Positions 15,884 to 24,934 of a stretch of DNA of 48,697 nucleotides are shown one piece after another. The position numbers and the translations under genes are program-made. The notes beneath the pieces are model-generated. The model was not told the origin of the DNA, searched no databases, and worked only from the letters and a program-made list of their open reading frames with translations. Position 1 is the stretch's first letter, and each line of letters opens with the position of its first letter. The DNA is from Wenjunlia vitaminophila DSM 41686 (lineage in GTDB: Bacteria; Actinomycetota; Actinomycetes; Streptomycetales; Streptomycetaceae), in NCBI RefSeq assembly GCF_000380165.1, contig NZ_KB904676.1:2676-51372 (forward strand). Direction: 5' to 3'.

Positions 15884-18800
15884 GTGGTCGCGCTCCGGCT
15901 CGAAGCCCAGGACGTCGTGGGGCCGAACCGTTGGCGCTGGGCGCTGACCGGGCCTGGCGGCCGAGCACTCGCCGGCCACGACGTGCGGCTGGATCCGAAC
16001 AGCCCGCAGTACGAGGCGTCCCTGGATCTCCCGCGATATCTCCGGCGCCATGCCGCACCGGACCTGCTCAGGATACGAGAGGCAGAGATCGTCCGCGACG
16101 CGGGCAGGTGGCTTCGCGAGGAGGTCCTGGGACCGGTCGCGGACGCGTTGTGTGCGGCAGCTCCGGCCGTCGTCCAGGTCGTGGTGCCCGCGGATGCGCC
16201 AGGCCTGCAGAACTGGCCCCTTGAGCTCGCGTGGGTGGGGGGACGGCCCCTCGCTCTGCGACACGTGACGCTGGTGTGGCAGCACGTCCATGAGGCGGTA
16301 CGTCCCGTCGATGAGCCGATGCCGCGAGGCCGGCGACCAGTGCGGATTCTTGCGCTGTTCAGCCTGCCGGAGGACAGCAGGGCGCTGAATCTGCGCCGCG
16401 AACGGCAGACGCTCCACCGGCGCTTCGCCGAGGCTGCCCGGACGGGGCGTGGGATCGAGTTCCACGGTCTGCAGTACGGCGTGACCCGCGACCGGCTCCG
16501 GTCCGTGCTGGCGCGGCCCGAGGGCTGGGACCTGATCCACATCTCCGGACATGGGACACCGGGTGAACTGCTGCTGGAGACGGAGTCGGGGCGGACCGAC
16601 CGGGTCTCGGCGAGCGATCTGGCGGAACTGCTCGGGACGGCGCGCGGCGTCAGCCTCGTGACGCTGTCGGCGTGCTGGTCGGCCTCGGGAGCGGTACGTG
16701 AGCAGCACAGACTCCTCGAGCTGCCCGACCAGGGCGATCCGGCGAGTGACACGGTGCAGGCGGCCCACCCGGTCGGCGCGATCGCGAGCACGGTTGTCGA
16801 CCGGCTGGGGTGCGCGGTGCTGGCGATGCGGTATCCGGTGATCGACGACTTTGCGATCGACCTGGCAGAGCAGCTCTATCCGCGGCTGATCCTCCACGGG
16901 CAGCCATTGCCGGAGGCCCTGGCCCGCACGCTCGTGGAACTCGCGAGGGAGCGGCGGGGCGGTGTGCCTGAAGCGCTGCAATCAGCGACGCCGGTGCTCT
17001 TCGGTACGCGAGCGGCTGAACTTGTGATGCCCGCCCCGCACATCGCGAAGCCGTCCGGTCGCAGCGAGGCACCACCAGACGCACTGTCCACGGCACCGGG
17101 GGCGTTTACCCGGACGCCGCCCGTGCCGGAGCGGTTCGTCGGCCGTGTCGCCCTGATGGCACGGGCAGGCGCGGCACTGGCACGGCGCGGTGGGTATCGC
17201 GGTGTGCTGCTGCGGGGGATGCCCGGTGTGGGCAAGACCTCGTGTGCCGCGGAGCTGGCGGACACCCACGGACACGACTTCGAGAAGGTTGTCTGGTTCC
17301 AGGCCACGCGCGCATCGGCACTGGAGCCGGCCCCCGACAGCACCCTCGCGGAACTGGCCCTGGCCATGGAGCAGGCTGTGCCCGAGTTGCGCTGCGTCGA
17401 CCTCCTGGCGGACGCCGACCGCTTCGGGGAACTGCTCGCCCGGCTCGCCACCTGCATGGACCGTCGCCGGCTCCTGCTCGTCATCGACGGTATCGATCCG
17501 CTGCTTGACGGCGACAACGGCTGGCGGGACCAGCGGTGGGGGCGGCTGCTGGACGCCCTGGCCGGGCCAGGGGGAGCCGGACGGCTGATCGTGACCGGTC
17601 GCAGGTCCCCGCGCGCCCTTCCACCAGGTCTGCTCATCGAACCCGTTGGTCTGCTCTCCCGCGACGAGAGCACACTGCTGACCCGGGAGCTGCCGCACTT
17701 CGCCAGCCTGCTGAACAGCGGGCCGTCCGGTAAGGCCGGAGCCGCACCCCGACTCGCCCGGAAACTCCTGGAAGACGCGCAGGGACACCCTCAGTTGCTG
17801 GAGCTGGCCGACGGCCTGTGCGGCGAGCCTGGCCGGCTCACCTCGCCGGCGGCCGACGGACGGGCACTGGAGAGTGCCGGAGGCAATGACCAGTTGCGGC
17901 ACGTGATGCGCGCCTGGACCGGCGCCATCGTCCACGACCTGTTGCCGGAGCACCGCAATCTGTTCTCCTTCCTGTGCTGCCTGGAGCCCACCGACCGTAC
18001 GCATCCGACCGTGGAGCAGAACTGGCCGGAGCTGCGCGCGCAACTCCGCCATGGCGAGGCACCACCGGACGCAGGCCTGCGGGCGCTGGCGGAGCGCGGT
18101 CTGCTGACGCCGCGCCGCTCCTCGACGTTCTACGACATCCAGGCTGAGCTCGCCGCCACGGGTCGCGACCTGGCCGGCGGCAGCTTTCGCGCCGTGATCG
18201 ACAAGCGGCTGGCCGCGTACTGGGTCACGGTGTTCCGGATGGCGTGGCAACGAGAGGGAACCGACACGGAACGGGCGCACCTGGCCGGTCCACTGATCGC
18301 ACGAGCCGGGCTGTCCGCCGCGCCCTATCTGGCGCGCCAGAACGAGTTGCTGACGGCCGAGGTACTTCTCGAGGCGGTGCTCCGCGGGGACCCGTCGCGG
18401 TCCACCATCGCCCTGGTGAACCCGCTGCTGCGTCAGCTTGCCAGCCTACGGGCCACGTCCGGCGGCCAGCCCCTCTCCGGGGCTCTCGACCTGGTGCTCG
18501 AAGTACTCAGACCCGAGGAGGCGGCGAAGCAGGCCCGCATCAAACTGGAGAAGGCGCGTTCCGAGGCGGACTGCTCGGGGGCGGCCGCTGCCGCGGGCAG
18601 CCTGCTCCGATTGTGTGTGCGGACGGGTCGCCTGAAGGAAGCCCTCGAACTCGCCGATGTCCAGATTGACTGTGCACGGCAGGCGGGGCTCGGTCCGTGG
18701 GCGCGTCTTCACAGCGAGGTCCAGCGGGTTCATGTGCTGGCTGAGTCGCAGCACGCGGAGCAGGCGCTGACCGAGGCGGCCGAACTGCTCCGCCGGATCG

Positions 18801-20101
18801 AGCCGGTACCGCGAGAGCGAGCCGAACAGGACGGCGTGTCCTGGTGGGAGGTGTGGGAGGAACTTCACGAGTCCGCCCAGCGGGCAGCCATTCGTACGGG
18901 TCGCTGGCAGCAGGCACTCAACCACAACGCCGAGTTGTGCCGTACGAAGGAGGCGCGCGGCGCCCCGGCTGCCGAGCTCGCACAGGCGCGCTTCCCCACC
19001 TACATGCCACTGGCACAGCTCGGGCGGACCGACGAGGCGCTCGCCCTGCTGGATGAATGCAGGGTGCGCCTCTCTGGCTCTGACAGTCTGCTACTCGGCG
19101 AGGTGCTCGGCGCCCTGGGCAACGTCGAGCACCTGCGGGGGCACGGCGACATCGCCATCGCCCGTGCACAGGACTCCCTCCGCCACGCCTACCTGGCGGG
19201 CAACGCCTCCTTCATCGCGATCGGGCACGCGAATCTGGGCAGTTATCTGCACGAGCACGCCAGGGACGGCGCGCAAGCGGCGGCCCATCACCTGGCCGCT
19301 GCGCTGTTGGGCCGGCTGACCAGCAGCATCGCCACCAGTGCCGTGCAGGCTCTCGCGGACGACCTGCACGAGTTCGGACAGGCAGCCGAGCCGCCCACCG
19401 CCCCAGAGGGGCTGTCCGAGCTGGCCGGCCAGGTCCCCGGCGTGCGGCTCGACGGCCTCCTGCGGCAGTTGGCACCCCACCCGACCCAACTGCGCGACAC
19501 TTTGACGAACCTGGTGGTCGAAGCACGCCGGCTGGCAGACCGTTTCGCCAAGCGGGGCATCAGGGAAGCAGTGTGGGCCGTGATCTGGGATCCGGTGGTC
19601 GCCGCCCTCGTCGCGGCCGCCCGCGGCAACACGGCGGCCTACATACAGTTCCGGAAGCGCCTCATCGTTCTGGAGAACTTCGACCCGCAGTTCGCGGAGC
19701 TGCCCGCGGTGCTGCGCCGGATCTACGACGGTGAGCGGGGGCCGCACCTCCTCGCTGGGCTCGGCCCGCTCGACGCCTCCGTCGCCATGCGGGCCCAGGA
19801 CGCCCTGGTGGATCCAGCGAGTACAGACACTGATCTGTGGCCGGCGATGCCTCTCGGCCTGGCGCTCGGCAACATCGTCGCCACCGCCACCGGGCATACG
19901 GAGACGGCTGTCGCGAGCCGGGAAGCGTTGGCTGGCTACGCCGGCGACCCCGTCCTCGCGCCCATGGCCTCGGTCCTGAACGACATCGTCGCCGGCAGCC
20001 GCGACAGCGGTCTGCTGACGCGACTGAACGACGCGACGCAGCGCGCCGTGGTGCGCATGGTGTTGCACCACATCGGCAACGTCGAAGAGACCAACGCGTA
20101 G
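15884..20101 (+). CDS. CHAT protease - STAND/NB-ARC NTPase - TPR protein
   Basis: The protein has 1405 residues. Residues about 1-385 hold an N-terminal region followed by a CHAT (caspase-HetF-associated with TPRs) protease domain. The catalytic dyad is visible as His223 in IHISGHG and Cys264 in LVTLSACWSASG, and the CHAT C-terminal signature VLAMRYPVIDDFAIDLAEQLY follows. Residues about 410-650 are a STAND-type NTPase: Walker A GMPGVGKTS (445-453), Walker B LLLVIDGID (530-538), sensor-like TGRRSP and GHPQLLELA. The remainder is winged-helix-like, then TPR helices. Such proteins are signal-triggered proteases, many in phage-defence or cell-death loci. The GTG at 15884 follows AAGGAGGGG by 6 bases; the ATG at 15866 is the alternative. 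Confidence 0.9.
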   Translation: MVALRLEAQDVVGPNRWRWALTGPGGRALAGHDVRLDPNSPQYEASLDLPRYLRRHAAPDLLRIREAEIVRDAGRWLREEVLGPVADALCAAAPAVVQVVVPADAPGLQNWPLELAWVGGRPLALRHVTLVWQHVHEAVRPVDEPMPRGRRPVRILALFSLPEDSRALNLRRERQTLHRRFAEAARTGRGIEFHGLQYGVTRDRLRSVLARPEGWDLIHISGHGTPGELLLETESGRTDRVSASDLAELLGTARGVSLVTLSACWSASGAVREQHRLLELPDQGDPASDTVQAAHPVGAIASTVVDRLGCAVLAMRYPVIDDFAIDLAEQLYPRLILHGQPLPEALARTLVELARERRGGVPEALQSATPVLFGTRAAELVMPAPHIAKPSGRSEAPPDALSTAPGAFTRTPPVPERFVGRVALMARAGAALARRGGYRGVLLRGMPGVGKTSCAAELADTHGHDFEKVVWFQATRASALEPAPDSTLAELALAMEQAVPELRCVDLLADADRFGELLARLATCMDRRRLLLVIDGIDPLLDGDNGWRDQRWGRLLDALAGPGGAGRLIVTGRRSPRALPPGLLIEPVGLLSRDESTLLTRELPHFASLLNSGPSGKAGAAPRLARKLLEDAQGHPQLLELADGLCGEPGRLTSPAADGRALESAGGNDQLRHVMRAWTGAIVHDLLPEHRNLFSFLCCLEPTDRTHPTVEQNWPELRAQLRHGEAPPDAGLRALAERGLLTPRRSSTFYDIQAELAATGRDLAGGSFRAVIDKRLAAYWVTVFRMAWQREGTDTERAHLAGPLIARAGLSAAPYLARQNELLTAEVLLEAVLRGDPSRSTIALVNPLLRQLASLRATSGGQPLSGALDLVLEVLRPEEAAKQARIKLEKARSEADCSGAAAAAGSLLRLCVRTGRLKEALELADVQIDCARQAGLGPWARLHSEVQRVHVLAESQHAEQALTEAAELLRRIEPVPRERAEQDGVSWWEVWEELHESAQRAAIRTGRWQQALNHNAELCRTKEARGAPAAELAQARFPTYMPLAQLGRTDEALALLDECRVRLSGSDSLLLGEVLGALGNVEHLRGHGDIAIARAQDSLRHAYLAGNASFIAIGHANLGSYLHEHARDGAQAAAHHLAAALLGRLTSSIATSAVQALADDLHEFGQAAEPPTAPEGLSELAGQVPGVRLDGLLRQLAPHPTQLRDTLTNLVVEARRLADRFAKRGIREAVWAVIWDPVVAALVAAARGNTAAYIQFRKRLIVLENFDPQFAELPAVLRRIYDGERGPHLLAGLGPLDASVAMRAQDALVDPASTDTDLWPAMPLGLALGNIVATATGHTETAVASREALAGYAGDPVLAPMASVLNDIVAGSRDSGLLTRLNDATQRAVVRMVLHHIGNVEETNA

Positions 20102-20163
20102 TGTTTCTACGAGTGTTGTCGGCACGAACCGGAACAACGCCCGACAAGGAGGACGCAGCAGCC

Positions 20164-20316
20164 ATGGAGGAAAGGCCGCAGATCAACGCCGTGCGGCAGC
20201 GTGAGAACGGCGACCTGGAGCGCTTCAACGGTGATGTCTGGGAGCCGTATCTCGACATCGAGTCAGACCCAAGTGACTGGCCTCTGGGGGTGACCCGGGA
20301 CGACGATCGGCGATGA
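20164..20316 (+). CDS. 50-residue acidic protein in CHAT operon
   Basis: This short protein of unknown family has an N-terminal MEERPQINAVRQRENGD, then a compact LERFNGDVWEPYLDIESD segment, and ends DWPLGVTRDDDRR. Its reality is supported by AAGGAGG (20146-20152) at 11 bases spacing and by an ATGA overlap with the next gene, which implies coupled translation. It contains three Trp/Tyr positions spaced as in a small folded or peptide-like motif and no signal peptide. Being next to a protease gene, it could be substrate, inhibitor or activator; nothing in the sequence decides this. Confidence 0.7.
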   Translation: MEERPQINAVRQRENGDLERFNGDVWEPYLDIESDPSDWPLGVTRDDDRR

Positions 20317-20966
20317 CGACCGCGGCGCCCGACGACAACGGCACAGGTCCGCCGTTCGACGCACTGCCCTCACCGCTGGAAGCCGTTCCTGATCTGCGGG
20401 CCGCGGCGCGCTGGATGCTCGCTGCCTTCGGAGCAGTCGGCGCCACTTTGATCGGCGGCGGCCCTCTCGTCGCCGTCGGCCGGATACACGGCGTCGCGGA
20501 GGCATTGTGCGCGGGCGTTTCACTGCTCGTCGCCCTGACGGGGGTGAGTGTAGCCATCTGGCAGGTGAGCCGGGTGTTGGAACCGCAGATCACCACGCCC
20601 GCCACGCTTGACACACCGGCTCTTCGAAGCCTGCGCGAGATGATCGACAGGGCCCCGGCTGACTTCTTCGGCACTGCCGCCACCAGCGTGAACGACCTGC
20701 TGAGCCATCGGGCCGTCGCCGTGAACATCTATCGCGCCATGCTCTCCGAGAGCGATCCCCGGCGACGCGAGGTGTGGCGCCGCCACCTGGAGCGCGCCCG
20801 AGCCAACGTCGCTCGCGCTGCCCCCCTCGAGCGCTGGCTGCTTTCCATGGCGCACGTGTGGCAGATCCAGGTGGCACTGCACAGGGCTCGACGCTGGTGT
20901 CTGGCGGGAGTCGCGCTCGTCACGGTCGGCTCGGTGGGGTTCCTCGTCATCACCGGAAACAGTTGA
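20313..20966 (+). CDS. Three-span membrane protein, last gene of CHAT operon
   Basis: The 217-residue protein has predicted membrane helices at about 34-57, 62-84 and 195-214. Between spans 2 and 3 lies a roughly 110-residue cytoplasmic or amphipathic helical region rich in Arg (RRREVWRRHLERARANVARAA, about 150-170). The family is not recognised. The ATG overlaps the preceding stop by 4 bases. In a locus with a predicted caspase-like protease, a membrane protein that is a cleavage target or pore is an attractive reading, analogous to protease-gasdermin pairs, but it shows no gasdermin resemblance. That role is inference. Confidence 0.72.
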   Translation: MTTAAPDDNGTGPPFDALPSPLEAVPDLRAAARWMLAAFGAVGATLIGGGPLVAVGRIHGVAEALCAGVSLLVALTGVSVAIWQVSRVLEPQITTPATLDTPALRSLREMIDRAPADFFGTAATSVNDLLSHRAVAVNIYRAMLSESDPRRREVWRRHLERARANVARAAPLERWLLSMAHVWQIQVALHRARRWCLAGVALVTVGSVGFLVITGNS

Positions 20967-21582
20967 CTGGCCTCTGCCGCACCCCCGCGCCGGGCGCCCG
21001 TGGGCGGCCTGAGCACCCCTGACTGGACGCCTACCGACCCGAGCGAGCGTCGCGCCCTTGCTGCCCAGCGCCGAGGTCGCTCGCGAGGATCGCTGGCGAT
21101 CGCTCCCGTCACCGAGTTCCTGGCGGGCCGGTACGGCCGGTGGGCCTGCGAACGGAACGAGTCTGCCGGCGAGGGAACCGCGCGCTGACCGCTCTCGACT
21201 TCGCCGACCCCGAGCAGGGCACACCGCTACGCGGGCGCAGTTCGAACGCTGTCTGCCCGAGAGATCCCAACCGGATCTGCCCCGTCCGTCCCCTCACGTG
21301 CTGCCCGGACCTACCTCGACATCCTCTTCTTCCCCCGTTCGAAGACGGCCCGCCCGCACGGCCATGCTGGCGTTGGCCTTCGTCTGGCGCGGGAAGGCGT
21401 CCTCCTCGACCATGTTCACCCACCGCAGACCACCCGCTGGGCCGCTCCCATCCGCGTAGTCTCGGTCGTCGCCCTGCCCTGTTGAAGATCGTTCCGCGTT
21501 TCGACCGGGCGGCTGGCCCTCGGGCCAGCCCGGTGAGTCAGTACCGCAGGGGGTGAGGCCCAGGGTGACGAGGGAGCTGAGG
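20967..21582. other. Gene-free stretch downstream of CHAT operon
   Basis: Six hundred bases hold no credible reading frame; the frames present have shadow-like Arg/Pro-rich translations. I see no clear hairpin directly after 20966. This may be decayed DNA of the accessory island. Confidence 0.4.
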
Positions 21583-21948
21583 TCACGCCTTGGGTTCGGT
21601 GTCGTAGGCGTACACACGGCTGGGGTCGAGGTGCAGTTCATGGGGCCCGAGACAGTCCGCGGCAAGGGTTGCCACGAGGGTTCCACAGGCGCACGCCATG
21701 TTGCGGCCTCCTGTTCCCAACGGCCCGCAGCATCCGCGATGTATGCCCAGCTCGCCGGCCAGACGGAGGCTCGGCACGTCGTTCGGATGCACGATCACCA
21801 AGTTCCTGGGGCCAGTGGAGACCGCTCCGTCCAGCTCGGGCGGCACAAGAAGAGCCCGATTCCCGGCTGCATCAGGTTCGACGTCGTGCGCCGACGGTCG
21901 CACAAAGGGGGCGCCCCATGGTTTCGGGTCGATGGCGTAGGACCCCAT
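21583..21948 (-). CDS. Conserved hypothetical protein with Cys-rich CCGP...CxCG motif
   Basis: The 121-residue protein begins MGSYAIDPKPWGAPFV and has a central Cys cluster, GCCGPLGTGGRNMACACG, followed by TLVATLAADCLGPHELHLDP. Small actinomycete proteins with CCGPxGxxGPNxxCxCG and VATxxADC share this layout; the function is unknown to me. The five cysteines could bind zinc. Starts at TTG 21969, GTG 21954 or ATG 21948 are all possible and no clear ribosome-binding site decides; ATG is used here because it begins the conserved part. It lies alone in the accessory region. Confidence 0.6.
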   Translation of the reverse strand: MGSYAIDPKPWGAPFVRPSAHDVEPDAAGNRALLVPPELDGAVSTGPRNLVIVHPNDVPSLRLAGELGIHRGCCGPLGTGGRNMACACGTLVATLAADCLGPHELHLDPSRVYAYDTEPKA

Positions 21949-22283
21949 GGGCACGGTCGACGGTGCCAACCGGGTTTTGTGGTCGCGGTCCGTGTCGGCT
22001 ACGCGGGCGTCAGGGACCTCTGGTAGCTCCTGAAGGTCGCGGGTCAGCTGAGCGCCGCACTTCGCACATCACGCCAGCGCTACTCCAGGACACGACGTTC
22101 ACCTGCGCCACCCTACGAATCCCCTGACCACCTGCCCCCAACTCAACCAGTACGGACTCGCGCCTGCTGTCAGAGGTCGCTTCTATCGTGCGGGAAACAG
22201 TGCTGGAAACCGCGAGCATGCCACCACGTACTGACACCGGTCTGGGGCCGTGCCTGTCAGAGGGCACCGGCTACCGTGCTGGC
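21949..22283. other. Gene-free stretch between two accessory hypotheticals
   Basis: No credible coding region. It separates the divergent Cys-rich hypothetical from the ASCH/PUA-like protein and should hold both promoters; no operator was recognised. Confidence 0.35.
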
Positions 22284-22835
22284 GTGTCGAACTCATACAC
22301 GACGTTGTGGACCAACGACTTGTGCCGAGAGCTTGAGCGGTCCGGCTATGCCGGTCGACGGCTGACGATGCTGTTCGGGGGGCCGCACCAGTCGCTGCCG
22401 AGCTTCCAGCGCGCGGGGGTGCAGCCTGGCGACCACATCTACCCCGTGCGAGCCAACCGCACCCGTCTCCATGTGCTGGGGGTGCTGGAGGTAGCTCGCA
22501 TCGTCCCCTACGAGGACGCCGGCTCGGCGCTTCCCGATGATGACTACGTGAAGTTGCTGGACTGGCGCCCGCTCAAGACCGGGTGTGTCACCGAAGTGCT
22601 CATCGGGCCGCCAGGTGCCCCGCTCAGGTTCGACACGGTCGTCCCCGGGGGCCTCCTGGAGCGGCTGACGTACACATCCCGCCGGGGCGAGCGACTGCTC
22701 AAGCACGTCGAGGATGGGCGCCTGATCCGTGCAACGAGCCTCCAGGGCATCTACCGCCTCGCCGCCGACTCGGCCGAAGAGCTTGACCAGCTGATTCGCC
22801 AAGACGCCCCGAACGGAGGGGGCGATGAAGTTTGA
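22284..22835 (+). CDS. Conserved hypothetical protein (possibly PUA-like fold)
   Basis: The 183-residue protein of unknown role contains GVQPGDHIYPVRANRTRLHVLGVLEV (about 42-67), a GD-x-IYP-V strand pair reminiscent of PUA/ASCH-like beta-barrels, and a later conserved-looking block LLERLTYTSRRGERLLKHVEDGRLI. This fold suggestion is tentative. GTG at 22284 was chosen because the upstream 32 codons show no family character. The stop overlaps the next gene by 11 bases, so the two are translated together. Together with the SUKH protein it could form a toxin-immunity-like pair, though no toxin motif is seen. Confidence 0.6.
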   Translation: MSNSYTTLWTNDLCRELERSGYAGRRLTMLFGGPHQSLPSFQRAGVQPGDHIYPVRANRTRLHVLGVLEVARIVPYEDAGSALPDDDYVKLLDWRPLKTGCVTEVLIGPPGAPLRFDTVVPGGLLERLTYTSRRGERLLKHVEDGRLIRATSLQGIYRLAADSAEELDQLIRQDAPNGGGDEV

Positions 22836-23319
22836 TGAGATCAACGCGTCCTTCTGGAGCGGAGATACCTACGGTGTCCAGCCTGCCTTGACCCAAGCAA
22901 CCGTCACCGACGCGGATCAAGTCCCCGGGCTTCGACTCCCCGAATCACTGCTCGACCTTCTGCGTGTGCAAAACGGCGGCGGCGTAAAGGCCGACCGGGA
23001 CGCCTTTCCGACCAGTCAGCCAACTTCGTGGAGCGAGGACCACATCCCGTTGCCCGAGTTGATGGGGATCGGCACTCGCGGACACGGCTTGTCGCTGCTG
23101 GACACTCCGTACCTGGTGGAGGAGTGGGGACTGCCGTCTCCAGTCGTGCTGCTGTCTGGTGACGGTCATTACTGAATTGGTCTCCACTACCAGCCCTGCG
23201 GCGCGTTGGGGGACCCGTCGGTGACCTGGTTCAACACCGACTCCGGCGTAGAACTGCCGCTCGCGGCAGACCTCCGGGCTTTCGTGAAGGGCATTCAGCC
23301 TCACAGCCGGTTCGAGTGA
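22825..23319 (+). pseudogene. SMI1/KNR4 (SUKH) family protein with in-frame TGA at a probable Trp position
   Basis: SUKH proteins are commonly immunity proteins against polymorphic toxins. The frame from ATG 22825 runs LRLPESLLDLLRVQNGGGV (typical SUKH LP..L..L....NGG) to VLLSGDGHY and meets TGA at 23173-23175. The same frame then continues IGLHYQPCGALGDPSVTWFNTDSG to a final TGA at 23317-23319. Relatives have GHYWIGLDY at this place, so the TGA sits where TGG (Trp) is expected. The sequence shows a single-base nonsense change. Truncation would remove the last 48 residues. A sequencing error is the alternative. Confidence 0.75.
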
Positions 23320-23619
23320 GCGGCCGTAGAGACGGTCGAACGCTCGGTTTTGGCATCTGCGACGGGAACGAAAGAACACGTCCGTGCAGTCCTGCCAGTG
23401 CTTGGCAGTGAGGCCCGGCTGTCTTCAGTCGGCATGTTCCGACTCTACGGTGTGAATGAGTGTTGCCCGCGGCTGGAGCGCGAACGCAAGGCGATCACAT
23501 GCGGTCACTTGGGGGCATCTGCGGTCACCCTCTGCGATCTTGCTAGGGCGAACCCTATGTTCGGCTGGGGCTTGGAGTGCCATCGTGGCCCTGGGGTCGG
23601 CAAGTGAAGGTAGGCCGGT
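23320..23619. other. Gene-free stretch between SUKH and wHTH pseudogenes
   Basis: Three hundred bases without a convincing gene. A possible promoter precedes 23620, but no clear motif was identified. Confidence 0.35.
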
Positions 23620-24161
23620 ATGGCGCCACTGTTTAAGCGTCTGGATCAGGAAGAGGTAATCGTTCGCGGCGAGTTGGCCGCGCTGCGCGAGAAGGTCGCG
23701 GTGGCCGAGGAGCGGCTGGCTCACCTGACGATCACACGGGAAACGCTGTTGTCCCTGGTCGGCGAGGAGTACACCGACCAAGACGACGACGCCATGCAAG
23801 AGCCACCAGAGGCCCCCGCAGACGAACCAGTGGCGAATGACCCTGCCCCCGATTCCCAGCCTGCTGATGCAGAAGTACGTTCAGCAGGTCCGCGTCTGCC
23901 GGCCCGTTGGATTGGGAAGAGGCGCGTGAGCAGATGCTGGTGCTGCTGGCGGGGGCTGGTCGGGCGATGAAGGTGCAGGACATCGCCGCGGCGATCGGTG
24001 AGGACGCCTCGGACACATCGAAGGGTCGGCGGGTGGAGACCACTCGATCCCGGCTGAAGCGGCTGGTGAAGGAGGGCCGCGTGGTGGAGGGCCCGACAGC
24101 CTGGTTCGCGATCGCTCCGGCCAATGCCAGTGAACAGCAGCAGGGGGATGCTCGGGAGTGA
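23620..24161 (+). pseudogene. Frameshifted coiled-coil plus winged-helix DNA-binding protein
   Basis: Two overlapping frames join into one actinobacterial protein family. The first (ATG 23620) encodes a coiled coil, EEVIVRGELAALREKVAVAEERLAHLTITRETLL, with an acidic linker. The second, in another phase from about 23907, encodes DWEEAREQMLVLLAGAGRAMKVQDIAAAIGE...RVETTRSRLKRLVKEGRVVEGPTAWFAI, a winged-helix. In related proteins these form a single chain, so a frameshift lies in the linker between about 23850 and 23905. Such proteins often sit beside transposase genes, and here a transposase remnant follows directly. Probably a broken gene; programmed frameshifting is a remote alternative. Confidence 0.72.
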
Positions 24162-24189
24162 ACCGGGGCCGCGAGCGTGCGGCGTTTCA

Positions 24190-24774
24190 GGTGGCACCGC
24201 CGAGGGACTACCAATCGACTCGGCGGTGCACCAGATCCTCGCACCGCGACCTGTTCCCGTCGATCTCACCGACCGGCGGGCCGCCGCCGCACACACCGCG
24301 GCCAAACCGACCGTGCCCATCCCGCAGGCCGAACGCCTGCGACCGCTGCCCAAGAAGGAGCTGCCGCGGATCTGCCGGAAACCGACGAACACGGTCCGGC
24401 CCGGGGACCTGGGCAAGAGCGACAAGTTCCGCCAGGACCGGCACTACCTCCACCCCAGCTGGCAGGACGCCTACCGGCCCGAACGGGCCAACATCGAGGG
24501 AGCGAACGGGAGGCTCAAGAGCCACGGCATCAACATCGCCGACCCCAGCAAGCGGCTCGCCCACGGCCGCGTCGCGCAGACCATCCTCCTCGCCTTGATG
24601 GTCTGCAGCGCCAACCTGCAGATGCTGTTCACCTGGGACCAGACCGTCGGCACCACAGCAAACGAGGATCCTGCCGATGTGATCGCGGCGCCCTCGAAAA
24701 CGGCTCCGGGTTCCCTCGCCGCGAACGGGCTCTCCACACCCCAGCCGCCAACGATGGTCCACACGAGCACGTAA
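24190..24774 (+). pseudogene. C-terminal remnant of a transposase
   Basis: The frame ending at 24774 encodes PEN-like transposase C-terminal features: DRHYLHPSWQDAYRPERANIEGANGRLKSHG, with the E-x-x-N-x-x-x-N pattern, then ADPSKRLAHGRVAQTILLALMVCSANLQMLF. This resembles the final third of DDE-type actinobacterial transposases. No start or catalytic N-terminal domain is present and the upstream codons belong to the decayed wHTH gene, so it is a 5'-truncated copy. The left boundary is approximate. It stands 235 bases from tRNA-Ala and marks the decayed end of the accessory region. Confidence 0.65.
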
Positions 24775-24934
24775 CGCCCCAGCACGTCACGACGAGCTCA
24801 AGCACGCCCAGCAGCAGCTCCGACGCCTCTCACGCACCCGAACCACCCCGCACCCCAGGCAGATCCTCCGCCGGGCAATCGTCCTGAGCCCCGTCCGCGT
24901 TCGGACGCCACCTCGAACACACCCCACAAACGCC

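Noticed and set aside
14976-20966. Type III-E CRISPR (Craspase-like) locus
   Set aside because: Only the CHAT protease is shared; there is no gRAMP-like nuclease, repeat array or Csx30-like gene.
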